DNA of 30,659 nucleotides. It comes from an uncultured Collinsella sp. GTDB taxonomy: Bacteria; Actinomycetota; Coriobacteriia; Coriobacteriales; Coriobacteriaceae. Position 1 is the first letter of the stretch. Each line of letters opens with the position of its first letter. This document shows, piece after piece, positions 9,096-17,171 of this stretch. A program made the position numbers and the translations under genes. Below the pieces are notes generated by a model, which saw nothing but the letters and a program-made list of their open reading frames with translations, was not told where the DNA came from and ran no database searches. Location: the NCBI GenBank assembly GCA_902497025.1, contig CABVDJ010000030.1, forward strand, positions 1 through 30,659. The letters are read 5' to 3'.

Positions 9096-9935
9096 TCAGC
9101 CCTTGACGGCACCTGCCACCACGCCGTCGATGATGTACTTCTGGCAGAGGATGTACATGATGACGATGGGGATAACGACCATCATGATGCAGGCCATCAT
9201 GGGGCCGAGCTCGACGTGGCCATAGCCGCCGCGGAAGTACTGGATCAAGATAGGAATGGTCTTGTACTTGGTGGAGTCGAGCGTAAGGTAGGGCAGCAGA
9301 TAGTCGTTCCAGACCCACATGGTCTCGAGGATGCCGACCGAAAGATAGGTGGGCTTCATGATGGGAAGGACGATCTTAAAGAACACCTGGACCGGGTTGC
9401 AGCCATCAATCATGGCCGCCTCCTCGATCTCGAGCGGGATGTTCTTTACAAAACCGGCGAACATAAAGACCGCCAGGCCTGCGCCAAAGCCGAGGTAGAT
9501 AAAGCAGATGTTGAACGGCGTGTTGAAGCCGATGCGGTCCGCCAAATTGGACAGCGTGAACATGAGCATCTGGAAGGGCACGACCATCGAGAAGACGAAC
9601 AGGTAATAGAAGAAGTTCGAGATCTTGCTGTTGACGCGCACTACGTACCAAGCACACATGGAGCAGCACACCAGAATCAGCACGACCGACGTGACCGTGA
9701 TGATGAGCGAGTACATAAATGCCGAGGCAAAGCCCTGCTCGTTAAGGGCATGCATGTAGTTTGCGAGGCCGTTGAACGTCTCGGGCGTGAGCAGATCGAA
9801 TGCCGTGGTGGTGCTGATTGCAGTTGCCTTTTTAAAGGAATTGAGCGCAATCATGAACACGGGGTAGATCCACGCGAGCGACAGAATCGTAAAGAAAATC
9901 GAGAGCGCGCGGTTGATAACCTTATCGCGTTTCAT
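9096..9935 (-). CDS. Sugar ABC transporter permease, MalG type
   Basis: One of the two membrane subunits of the importer. The 279-residue protein has about six hydrophobic segments, beginning with ALSIFFTILSLAWIYPVFMIALNSF, which is typical of MalG/MsmG. The cytoplasmic EAA loop that contacts the ATPase is clear: EIEEAAMIDGCNPVQVFFKIVLP. Its start codon overlaps the stop codon of the preceding permease by one base (TAATG), indicating translational coupling. The substrate is probably an oligosaccharide, from family membership and from the maltodextrin genes next door, but the sequence does not fix it. Confidence 0.94.
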   Translation of the reverse strand: MKRDKVINRALSIFFTILSLAWIYPVFMIALNSFKKATAISTTTAFDLLTPETFNGLANYMHALNEQGFASAFMYSLIITVTSVVLILVCCSMCAWYVVRVNSKISNFFYYLFVFSMVVPFQMLMFTLSNLADRIGFNTPFNICFIYLGFGAGLAVFMFAGFVKNIPLEIEEAAMIDGCNPVQVFFKIVLPIMKPTYLSVGILETMWVWNDYLLPYLTLDSTKYKTIPILIQYFRGGYGHVELGPMMACIMMVVIPIVIMYILCQKYIIDGVVAGAVKG

Positions 9936-10789
9936 TACTGCTGCACCTCCTTGGACCTCGTGGCCTTAAGCTGAATCATGGAGATGGCTACGACCAGGAT
10001 GCAGAAGATAACCGCCTTGGCCTGACCGATGCCCTGCCATGCGATACCGGCACGCGAATAGAACGTGTTGTAGATGTTCAGGGCGAGCATCTCGGTGGAG
10101 TGCGCGGGGGCGCCGCCGGTAAGGGCGAGGTTCTGGTCGAACAGCTTAAAGCCGTTGGTGATGGACAGGAACAGGCAGATGGTGATGGTCGGCATCAGGT
10201 TAGGGATCTTAACCTTCCAAAACGTCTGCCATGCCGTGGCACCGTCGACCTTGGCGGCCTCGATGTAGTCGGACGGAATGGACTGCAGACCAGCGATGTA
10301 GATGATCATCATGTAGCCGACCTGCTGCCACAGGGTCAGGATGATAAGGCCCCAGAAGCCAGCAGCAGAGTTAAGGGCGATGAGCTGGGCGCCCACGTTG
10401 GAGAGCAGGCAGTTGATCAGAATCTGCCAGATGTAGCCCAGCACGATGCCGCCGATCAGGTTAGGCATAAAGAAGATCGTACGGAAGATGTTGGTGCCCT
10501 TGAGCGCTTTGCGGGTGAGCGCCTGCGCGATGGCGAGGGCGATTACGTTGATGAGCACCGTCGACAGGAAGGCAAACGCCACGGTAAAGAAGAACGACGT
10601 GGCAAACTGCGGATCGGACAGTGCGCGCACGTAGTTCTCGATACCGACAAAGTGCGTGTTGTTGATGGTAATAAACTGGCAGAACGAGAGATAGAAACCC
10701 TGGATAAAGGGGATCACGAACCCGATCATAAACGCCAGACACGTGGGCAGCATAAAGAGCGGCCACCAGCGCTTGAGTGCTTTGCCCAT
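9935..10789 (-). CDS. Sugar ABC transporter permease, MalF type
   Basis: The partner membrane subunit. It has 284 residues, with a hydrophobic N-terminal segment (WWPLFMLPTCLAFMIGFVIPFIQGFYLSF) and further membrane helices. The EAA loop reads DYIEAAKVDGATAWQTFWKVKIP. The FxxxFxxxxxF and FGLxxLP-type features are those of the MsmF/UgpA group, without the long periplasmic insert of enteric MalF. The ribosome site GAAAGG lies a few bases upstream of the ATG. A strong hairpin lies between this gene and the binding-protein gene, a common way to keep binding protein in excess over membrane subunits. Confidence 0.94.
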   Translation of the reverse strand: MGKALKRWWPLFMLPTCLAFMIGFVIPFIQGFYLSFCQFITINNTHFVGIENYVRALSDPQFATSFFFTVAFAFLSTVLINVIALAIAQALTRKALKGTNIFRTIFFMPNLIGGIVLGYIWQILINCLLSNVGAQLIALNSAAGFWGLIILTLWQQVGYMMIIYIAGLQSIPSDYIEAAKVDGATAWQTFWKVKIPNLMPTITICLFLSITNGFKLFDQNLALTGGAPAHSTEMLALNIYNTFYSRAGIAWQGIGQAKAVIFCILVVAISMIQLKATRSKEVQQ

Positions 10790-10809
10790 AGAAGGGTCCT
10801 TTCAATATG

Positions 10810-10845
10810 CAGGGGGCGGGCAAACCAACGTCTGCCCGCCCCCTG
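10810..10845 (-). other. Intercistronic hairpin after the binding-protein gene
   Basis: CAGGGGGCGGGCA (10810-10822) pairs perfectly with TGCCCGCCCCCTG (10833-10845). No T-run follows on the minus strand. Inference: it protects the upstream binding-protein message from 3' decay, or partly terminates, so the first gene is made in excess. Confidence 0.7.
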
Positions 10846-10876
10846 TCGCTAATCAGATAGCTTGGGCAGCAACTGC

Positions 10877-12193
10877 TTACTCGGAAGCAGCCTTCTCGGT
10901 CTTCCAGCCATCGACGAAGGCGTTCTTGACGCCGTCCCACTTGCTGTTGTCGGCAGCATAGGCAATCAGAGCCTGCTTGAGGTTCTTCTTCCACTCCTCG
11001 GAGGGGATGTAAACGAAGTCCCAAGCGACGGTCTTCTTGCCGTCCTTGGCCATGGCAACGGCCTGCTGCGAGAAGACGTTGGTGGTCTCCTTAGCGCTCT
11101 TGAACGGGGCAGTCAGACCCATCTTGTCAGCGATGATGCTGGTGGCGGTGTCAGAAGTGACGCACCAATACATGAAGTCCTCGGTGGCCTTCTGGGCATC
11201 CTCGGAAGCCTGGGAGCTAACGCACCAGTAGTTCTCGCCGCCGGAGCACAGGCCCTGGTTCTCCTCGCCGTCGACACCGATGTAGATGGGCATCATGCCA
11301 ATCTGATCGTCGGTCATGCCGGCCTTGGTGAGGTCAGCGTAGGCCCAAGAACCGTTCTGGTAGAAGACGGCCTTGCCGGTTGCGAACTCGTTGGTGGCGT
11401 CGTCGCCGGTCTTGGAGGCAAGCTGCGAAGGATCGCAGGTGGAGTCGGTGATGTACAGGTCGAAAATCTGCTTGAAGTTGTCGAGATACTCGCCCTTGAT
11501 CTCGTCGTCCTCCTGGTTGTGCTCCTTCTCGAACTCGTAGTAGAGCGGGAGGTTGGCAAGGTGGGTGGTGTAGCGCCAGCTGGAGGAGTCGTCCATGCCA
11601 GCGGAAGTGAAGGCGCCCTCAACACCAAGCTCGTCCTTGCGGGCCTGGATGTCGTCGGCACAAGCCTTCAGCTTGTCGAAGGAGTTGATGTCCTCGGCCT
11701 TGTAACCAGCCTTCTCGAGCAGCTGCTTGTTGTAGATGATGCCGTAGCTCTCCTGGACCCAGTCGATACCCAGATCCTTGCCGTCGGACTGCAGAGCCAG
11801 GGAGTCGTCAATGAGCTCACCGCGGAGCTTGGTATCGGACAGGTCGGCGCAGTAATCCTTCCAGTTCTTAAGACCGGTGGGGCCGTTGACCTGGAACAGG
11901 GTCGGAGCGGAGCTCTTGGACATCTCGGACTTGAGCTTCTCCTCGTAGGTGTTGGAGGCGGCGGTCACGATCTTGACCTCGACGCCCTTCTCCTTCTTAT
12001 AGGCCTTGGCGATCTCCTTCCACTCCTTGTCGACCTCGGGCTTGAATTGGAGGAAGTAGACCTCGGCAGCGTCACCAGAAGCAGAGGAGCCGGAGCCGGC
12101 AGAACCACCGCAGCCCACGAGACCCAGACCAAGAACCGCAGCCGCGGAACCAGCAAAGCCCAGGAACTGCCTTCTGCTCATTTCGTTCTTCAT
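10877..12193 (-). CDS. Sugar-binding lipoprotein of the ABC importer
   Basis: Extracellular solute-binding protein family 1, 438 residues. It captures the sugar outside the membrane and passes it to the permeases. The N-terminus combines a twin-arginine motif (SRRQFLGF) with a lipobox LVGC, cysteine near residue 28, then a Gly/Ser-rich tether, so it is probably a Tat-exported lipoprotein. The mature part has the usual pattern, including EIAKAYKKEKGVEVKI near the start and GKAVFYQNGSWAYADL in the middle. The ATG at 12193 follows AAGGGTGG at good distance; an upstream GTG at 12211 is in frame but would place the ribosome site inside the gene. It is first in the operon, with two operator-like palindromes upstream. 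Confidence 0.93.
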   Translation of the reverse strand: MKNEMSRRQFLGFAGSAAAVLGLGLVGCGGSAGSGSSASGDAAEVYFLQFKPEVDKEWKEIAKAYKKEKGVEVKIVTAASNTYEEKLKSEMSKSSAPTLFQVNGPTGLKNWKDYCADLSDTKLRGELIDDSLALQSDGKDLGIDWVQESYGIIYNKQLLEKAGYKAEDINSFDKLKACADDIQARKDELGVEGAFTSAGMDDSSSWRYTTHLANLPLYYEFEKEHNQEDDEIKGEYLDNFKQIFDLYITDSTCDPSQLASKTGDDATNEFATGKAVFYQNGSWAYADLTKAGMTDDQIGMMPIYIGVDGEENQGLCSGGENYWCVSSQASEDAQKATEDFMYWCVTSDTATSIIADKMGLTAPFKSAKETTNVFSQQAVAMAKDGKKTVAWDFVYIPSEEWKKNLKQALIAYAADNSKWDGVKNAFVDGWKTEKAASE

Positions 12194-12301
12194 TACAATC
12201 CACCCTTTCACACCGTGGCGGCACCCTTTGCCGCCGCCTTCGGAGATTGGCTCGGGGACTTTGCCCCTTTTGCTGATTTGTACGATACGCTATTTGGCTA
12301 G

Positions 12302-12388
12302 TTGTTTGAACAAGTATTACTAGAGCGGTAGAAAAACTTCGGTGAACGGTAATTTCAACTTGATACTTGACAAGTTTTGTATAAACAA
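12302..12388 (-). promoter_or_regulatory. Two HutC-type operator candidates upstream of the ABC operon
   Basis: TTGTTTGAACAA (12302-12313) and TTGTATAAACAA (12377-12388) are each one base from the perfect palindrome TTGTTTAAACAA; the second fits GT-N-TA-N-AC exactly. Their centres are 75 bp apart, which would allow DNA looping or two-site binding. An additional inverted repeat AACTTG/CAAGTT (12357-12376) lies between them. I could not assign a confident -35/-10 pair here. The sites are close to the regulator gene's 3' end, but the ABC operon is the only gene that starts from this gap. Confidence 0.6.
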
Positions 12389-12407
12389 TTATTTGTTATC
12401 GAATGCA

Positions 12408-12460
12408 GAGAAAACGCCCGGTCAAGCCGATGCATCGTCGGTTTGACCGGGCGTTTTCTC
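12408..12460 (-). terminator. Strong bidirectional-type terminator of the GntR gene
   Basis: Arms of 18 bp (12408-12425 and 12443-12460) are perfectly complementary, with an additional CCGA/TCGG inside. The stem ends in GTTTTCTC in either direction. It lies 39 nt after the regulator stop codon on the minus strand. Confidence 0.88.
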
Positions 12461-12499
12461 TTTGAGGGCATGAGTCTCGTCAGGCTGCGAGCTAGCCGG

Positions 12500-13219
12500 C
12501 TATCGCTTGGAGTTGACGCGGTAGTGGAAGATCTCGGGATGCGTGCGGGCATGCGTGACCTCGAACAAGATGCCGTCCGAGGTGTACGACTGGCTCTCCA
12601 TGACGGCAACGCAGTTGTATTTGCCAAGGTCAAGATAGCTGCAGTCCTCATCGTTGGCAAGCTCGACGCTCACCGTACGGCGACTCGCCATCACTTTGAC
12701 GCCGCGTTTGTGCTCCAGATAGTCGTAAATTGACTTTGCGGCGATCTCGGGCGTCAGGCCTTTGGCGATCGACTCCAGAAAATAGCCGTGGTCCACCTGG
12801 CGAGCGCTACCGTTAAGGCTACGGACGCGCACCACGCGAATCAACTCCTCGCCCACCTTAAAGCCCAGGTGACGAGAGAGTTGCTCGGTGCAGACCAGAT
12901 GTTCAAAAGACTTAACGTCCGTCGATGCAACGGCATTGTTGCGCTTTGCAAACTCGCCAAACGACTCAACTTCCTCGAGTGCGCCCAGCATATCGGTCTC
13001 GCCTTTAAGCCAAATGACGCGCACGCCCTTGCCGTGTATGGGCTGCACAAACATCCCGTCGGCCAGCATACCCAAGGCGCGACGGACGGTATTGCGAGTA
13101 CATCCGAACTCCGCGGTCAGTTCGGCTTCGGTTGGCAGCATCTCCTGAAACGCATAGGTCCCATTAATGATGCGCGAGCGTATTTCTCGGTAGATTCCTT
13201 CGTATATCGCTTTTGGCAT
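12500..13219 (-). CDS. GntR-family (HutC/UTRA) transcriptional regulator
   Basis: The 239-residue protein has an N-terminal winged helix-turn-helix (about residues 5-70; LPTEAELTAEFGCTRNTVRRALGMLADGMFVQPIHGKGVRV) followed by a UTRA ligand-binding domain (RVRSLNGSARQVDHGYFLESIAKGLTPEIAAKSIYDYLEHKRGVKV). This is the HutC subfamily, like TreR and NagR, which usually binds a phosphorylated sugar and represses its own uptake genes. It is divergent from the PTS-phosphatase gene. Palindromes that fit the HutC operator occur before this gene, the PTS gene, malQ and the ABC operon. Inference: local repressor of maltodextrin or another alpha-glucoside regulon, with the PTS product as the likely effector. 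Confidence 0.92.
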   Translation of the reverse strand: MPKAIYEGIYREIRSRIINGTYAFQEMLPTEAELTAEFGCTRNTVRRALGMLADGMFVQPIHGKGVRVIWLKGETDMLGALEEVESFGEFAKRNNAVASTDVKSFEHLVCTEQLSRHLGFKVGEELIRVVRVRSLNGSARQVDHGYFLESIAKGLTPEIAAKSIYDYLEHKRGVKVMASRRTVSVELANDEDCSYLDLGKYNCVAVMESQSYTSDGILFEVTHARTHPEIFHYRVNSKR

Positions 13220-13271
13220 TGTTTCACCTCTAATGAATATGTATGGCTAGGCACGATAGCATTTCTTTGGG

Positions 13272-13312
13272 TTGTTTAAACCGATTATCGGTAAAGCACG
13301 GATTATTTACCG
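13272..13312 (-). promoter_or_regulatory. Operator candidate before the GntR gene
   Basis: TTGTTTAAACCG (13272-13283) contains the perfect HutC-type centre GTTTAAAC, 53 nt upstream of the regulator start, consistent with autoregulation. Next to it is a 7-bp inverted repeat CGGTAAA/TTTACCG (13289-13312), of unknown role. Confidence 0.55.
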
Positions 13313-13380
13313 TCGACGGTTCCCCCGAAACCCAAATCGGACCGAATCAAAACCGTCAATGCGGCAAGCAGCCAGTCCTC

Positions 13381-13405
13381 TACAATGAGTTCATTGTTTA
13401 AACGT
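13381..13405 (+). promoter_or_regulatory. PTS gene -10 hexamer and downstream operator
   Basis: TACAAT (13381-13386) is a good -10 hexamer. It is followed at 13394-13405 by TTGTTTAAACGT, which contains GTTTAAAC. The operator sits at or just after the expected transcription start, a classic repressor position. The start codon is 38 nt further on. Confidence 0.6.
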
Positions 13406-13443
13406 TCTTGCTCGCACAGCATGTTGCATCCGAAAGGCATATT

Positions 13444-15894
13444 ATGCTGCAGAAAATCCAACGTTTTGGCGGAGCCATGTTCGCGCCCGCCATGCTGTTT
13501 TCTATATCAGGCCTCATGGTCGGCATCTCCGCCCTCGCCACGACTGTAGACATTGTCGGTGACCTCGCCGTATACGGAACCCCCTGGTACTTTTTTTGGA
13601 GTATCGTCCAGCGCGGATCGTGGACGGTCTTTAAGCGCCTTCCGCTCCTGTTTGCCATAGCCCTGCCCATCGGTCTTGCCCAAAAGCAGCCGGCGCGCTG
13701 CTGCCTCGAGGCGCTCGCGGCCTATTTTGCCTACTGCTTCTTTTTGAGTGAAATCATCGAGATCAGCGGCAATAACCTGGGCCTTATGTATCCCTCGCCC
13801 CTGGCCCCTGCCACCGGCATCACCGTCATTGACGGTATCAAGACGCTCGACACCGGCATTATCGGACCGCTGGCAGTCTCGACCATCGTCGTTGCGATCC
13901 ACGACCGCTTCTACGACGCCAAGGTGCCCGATTGGCTCGGTACGTTTTCCGGCTCCTCGCTGGTCTATCTCATCAGCTTTTTCGCTGTGCTCGCCCTCGC
14001 TATCTTCTCGGCTGTTGCGGTACCCTACGTATACGATGTAACCGATACGCTGCGTCACGCGCTTGCAAGCGTCGGTCCCTTTGGCGTGGGCATCTTTGTC
14101 TTTTTAGAACGAGCACTCGAGCCCTTTGGCCTGCACCACCTGCTCTACATGCCGATCTACTACGACAACCTGGTCATTAACGACGGCATCTATGCCACGT
14201 GGAGCAGCTTGCTCCCCATCCTCTCCCATAGCACGCGCCCCCTTAATGAGCTTGCGCCATGGGCCGGTTTTACCGCCACCGGCTGGGTCAAGCTCTTTGG
14301 CCTTCCCGCCATCGCAGCTGCGTTCTACTCCACCGCAAAACCCGAGCGCCGCGCCGGCCTCAGGGTCATCCTTGTTCCCGCCATCATCGCCTCGGTGGTT
14401 TGCGGCGTTACCGAGCCACTCGAGTTTCTCTTTATGTTCACCCACCCCGGGCTCTTTTTACTCTACGCCGTCTTATCGTCTTGCCTTGCCACAACCATGA
14501 ATCTCTTTGGCATCGTCGGCATCTTCTCGGGCGGCCTCATGGAGATGGCAGCCTTCAACTTTATTCCGCTCATGCGCACGCATGCCGGTGCCTATCTTTT
14601 GGCGTTCGGTATCGGCCTCGCCTTTAGCCTCATCTTTTTTGTTAGTTTTCGAGCACTCATCTTGGTCTATGACCTTAAGACACCGGGCCGCGAGAATCAT
14701 GTCGCCAATCGCACGGCAATCGATTGTTTAACGGGAAGCGACTTTGCCAAAGAGCAATCTCCCAATGACGAGGTCAATAGTCGATCCGATCAAGATCACG
14801 TCCTCGCTGAGCGGGTAATTCAGCTTTTAGGTGGCGTTGGCAATATCGTGGGCGCAACCAACTGCGCCACGCGCCTGCGCGTCGAGGTCGCAGACCCTTC
14901 CATCGTTGCAGATAACGCGTCGTTTGTCGCGGTGGGCGCCAAGGGCCTCATCATTACGGGCAAGACCGCCCAGGTGATTATCGGCATCTCCGTTCCCCGC
15001 GTTAAAGAGCATTTTGACCAGATCATGGGCCTCGAGCCGGGATTTGTGCCCACCACCTCGGCCTCCCCTGCCGCCAGCGCAGCCCATAAGCGCGGCGACA
15101 TCTGCTTCTTCGATATCGACGGAACGCTCGCCTGGCAAGACCCCAGGCTCGCCCAAGACCTTCCCGAAGACGAGCGGGACCTCTCCCCCTATCCCAACGA
15201 GGCGGTTTCGCAGGCAATCCGCGATTTCGTTGCAAACGGCAACATGGCCTTTATCTGCACAGGGCGCACCCTCAGTTGCATCCACCCCAAACTTCTTGAG
15301 CTGCCCTGGACCGGCATCGTCTGCCTTGCGGGCGGTTACGCCGAGATCAACGGACACGCAATTCGTGATCTGTCGATGACGCCCAGTATGCTGCAGCGTC
15401 TTGCCCCCTATCTTGAGCAGTCGGGCGAAGTCATCCGCTTTGAGGGCCTCAACGGCGTCGTGCGCATGAGTGCTGATGCCCCCGATGCTCCCGGATACGC
15501 GCGCACCCTGGGCGACGCAGTCACGCAGCTGCAACATTACAGTGCCTACAAGATCTTGATGTCTACATCGCTCGCCAACCACATCGCTCAAGATAAGGCA
15601 CTTGAGCCGCTGTTGTGCTTTAACGAGCTCGAACTCGAGGTAACCGAAATCTCGCCCCGCGAATGCACGAAGCGCGGGGGCATCCAGTCTGTACTCGACG
15701 CCCTCGATCCCCACCATGGAACCGTATACGGCATCGGCGACGCCAGCAATGACGTCTCGCTGATGAACGCCGTCGATGTCGGTATCGCCATGGGCAACGC
15801 GCCGGACTATCTCAAAAAGCGCGCCGACTACATCACCGACTCGGTCGACAAAGATGGCGTCGTCAAGGCGCTCGAGCACTTTAGGCTTATATAA
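13444..15894 (+). CDS. PTS IIC-IIB sugar transporter fused to a HAD phosphatase
   Basis: An 816-residue fusion. Residues 1 to about 420 form a glucose-family PTS IIC membrane domain with about ten hydrophobic segments; the conserved substrate loop is GVTEPLEF. Residues about 455-540 are a IIB domain with the phospho-cysteine Cys474 in TNCATRLRVEV. Residues about 553-816 are a Cof-type HAD phosphatase with all four motifs: Asp557/Asp559 in DIDGTL, Thr606 in CTGRT, Lys743 in TKRGG and Asp766/Asp770 in GDASND. There is no IIA domain, so a separate IIA is required. Start ATG follows GAAAGG at 6 nt; upstream TTG 13408 is less likely. Family knowledge: IIC-IIB imports and phosphorylates sugar. Inference: the fused phosphatase removes that phosphate, giving free disaccharide for MalQ or hydrolases. 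Sugar specificity is unknown. Confidence 0.9.
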   Translation: MLQKIQRFGGAMFAPAMLFSISGLMVGISALATTVDIVGDLAVYGTPWYFFWSIVQRGSWTVFKRLPLLFAIALPIGLAQKQPARCCLEALAAYFAYCFFLSEIIEISGNNLGLMYPSPLAPATGITVIDGIKTLDTGIIGPLAVSTIVVAIHDRFYDAKVPDWLGTFSGSSLVYLISFFAVLALAIFSAVAVPYVYDVTDTLRHALASVGPFGVGIFVFLERALEPFGLHHLLYMPIYYDNLVINDGIYATWSSLLPILSHSTRPLNELAPWAGFTATGWVKLFGLPAIAAAFYSTAKPERRAGLRVILVPAIIASVVCGVTEPLEFLFMFTHPGLFLLYAVLSSCLATTMNLFGIVGIFSGGLMEMAAFNFIPLMRTHAGAYLLAFGIGLAFSLIFFVSFRALILVYDLKTPGRENHVANRTAIDCLTGSDFAKEQSPNDEVNSRSDQDHVLAERVIQLLGGVGNIVGATNCATRLRVEVADPSIVADNASFVAVGAKGLIITGKTAQVIIGISVPRVKEHFDQIMGLEPGFVPTTSASPAASAAHKRGDICFFDIDGTLAWQDPRLAQDLPEDERDLSPYPNEAVSQAIRDFVANGNMAFICTGRTLSCIHPKLLELPWTGIVCLAGGYAEINGHAIRDLSMTPSMLQRLAPYLEQSGEVIRFEGLNGVVRMSADAPDAPGYARTLGDAVTQLQHYSAYKILMSTSLANHIAQDKALEPLLCFNELELEVTEISPRECTKRGGIQSVLDALDPHHGTVYGIGDASNDVSLMNAVDVGIAMGNAPDYLKKRADYITDSVDKDGVVKALEHFRLI

Positions 15895-16007
15895 GCAGCC
15901 GGCACGCGCACGCGTCCCGTTTCCCCAAATCGCCAAAACAGACGCGCCGGCAACTCCAATGTGGCAATATGGTATCTGCACACCGCAACGATGTAACCCA
16001 AGAAAGA

Positions 16008-17033
16008 ATGCGAGAACCCGTGTCCAGTCCGTTTACCAGCTTTTTAGCCCAGCACTTTGACCAGATCAACGACTATCTGGCCACGTTCTTTGACGGACAG
16101 GCGACCTCTGCCGATATCGAGCGCTACCTGTACGCGCCGCTCTCGGCTTTTACGGCCAACGCCGGCAAGCGCCACCGCCCGCTTATCTGTATGCTCGCCG
16201 CAACCGCAGTGGGCGGCAGCTTTGAGAGCGCCCGCAGCGCCGCGGCAGCCATCGAGCATTTCCAGTCGGGCGCGCTGATCCACGACGACATCGCCGACAA
16301 CGGACAGCTTCGTCGAGGCAAGCCCTGCATGCACCTTACCGAGGGCACGGGGCTTGCCATCAATTGTGGCGACCTGGCGCTCACCATGGTCACCAAGACG
16401 GTTCTCGACGACCCTACGCTTGAGTCCGACGTGAAGCTGCGCGTGCTCCACGAGCTTACCGAGATGATCGTCCGCACCATCGAGGGTCAAGCACTCGACC
16501 TGGGTTGGGTCCGTGACGGGCGCTTTGATATCTCGGTTGATGACTACCTGGACATGGCGACGCACAAGACCGCGTTTTACAGCGGAGCGACGCCGCTTGC
16601 CGCCGGAGCCATTATCGGCGGCGGCAGCGATGAGCAAATCGAGGCGCTGCGCGCCTTTGGCCTGCACACGGGCCTTGCCTTTCAGATTCAGGACGACCTG
16701 CTCAACCTTGTCGGCACTAAGGAAGCCGCCAACAAGGACTTCCGCACCGACATCACCGAGGGCAAGCGCACGCTTGTCGCCGTACACGCCCTCTCTGATG
16801 AGCGCCACCACGACGAGGTCGAGGCGATTCTTTCCTCGGGCACCGATGATCCCGCGCAGCTCGCACGCGCCGTGGAGATCTTCCAGGAGGCTGGCTCTAT
16901 CGATTACGCCCACACTTACGCGCTCGACCTGACCGCTAAGGCCAAAGCGGCCATCGAGAACGTTGAGCTTGATCCGCACGCACGCGAGCTGTTCCTCTCC
17001 ATGGCAGATTTCTTTGTGGAGCGCCTTAACTAA
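16008..17033 (+). CDS. Polyprenyl (E-isoprenyl) diphosphate synthase
   Basis: Condenses isopentenyl diphosphate units onto allylic diphosphates to make a C15-C35 chain, in the cytoplasm. The 341-residue protein shows GKRHRPL, the first aspartate-rich motif DDIAD (residues 93-97), the second as QDDLLN, and the late motif EGKRTL, all typical of the family. Which chain length is made cannot be read reliably. Possible uses are menaquinone side chain or undecaprenyl precursors. The start is uncertain: ATG 16008 (after AAGAAAG) and GTG 16020 are both possible, and ATG 15969 would add 13 residues. No good terminator separates it from the PTS gene 113 nt upstream, so partial cotranscription is possible. 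Confidence 0.92.
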   Translation: MREPVSSPFTSFLAQHFDQINDYLATFFDGQATSADIERYLYAPLSAFTANAGKRHRPLICMLAATAVGGSFESARSAAAAIEHFQSGALIHDDIADNGQLRRGKPCMHLTEGTGLAINCGDLALTMVTKTVLDDPTLESDVKLRVLHELTEMIVRTIEGQALDLGWVRDGRFDISVDDYLDMATHKTAFYSGATPLAAGAIIGGGSDEQIEALRAFGLHTGLAFQIQDDLLNLVGTKEAANKDFRTDITEGKRTLVAVHALSDERHHDEVEAILSSGTDDPAQLARAVEIFQEAGSIDYAHTYALDLTAKAKAAIENVELDPHARELFLSMADFFVERLN

Positions 17034-17171
17034 CGGGGGTTATAAAACCTGTCAGCAGCGTATTTAGGCACAACTTGCTACACTGTTGAGTGCATGTTTA
17101 TGCATCCCTTTGCGTTGTCTATCCGACAGACGCTCAAATAGTACAAATGGTACGCCGAAAGGGGTTCGTTC

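Noticed and set aside
15895..15968. Terminator after the PTS-phosphatase gene
   Set aside because: Some GC-rich complementarity (GCCGGC, GACGCG) exists, but there is no clean stem and no T-run.
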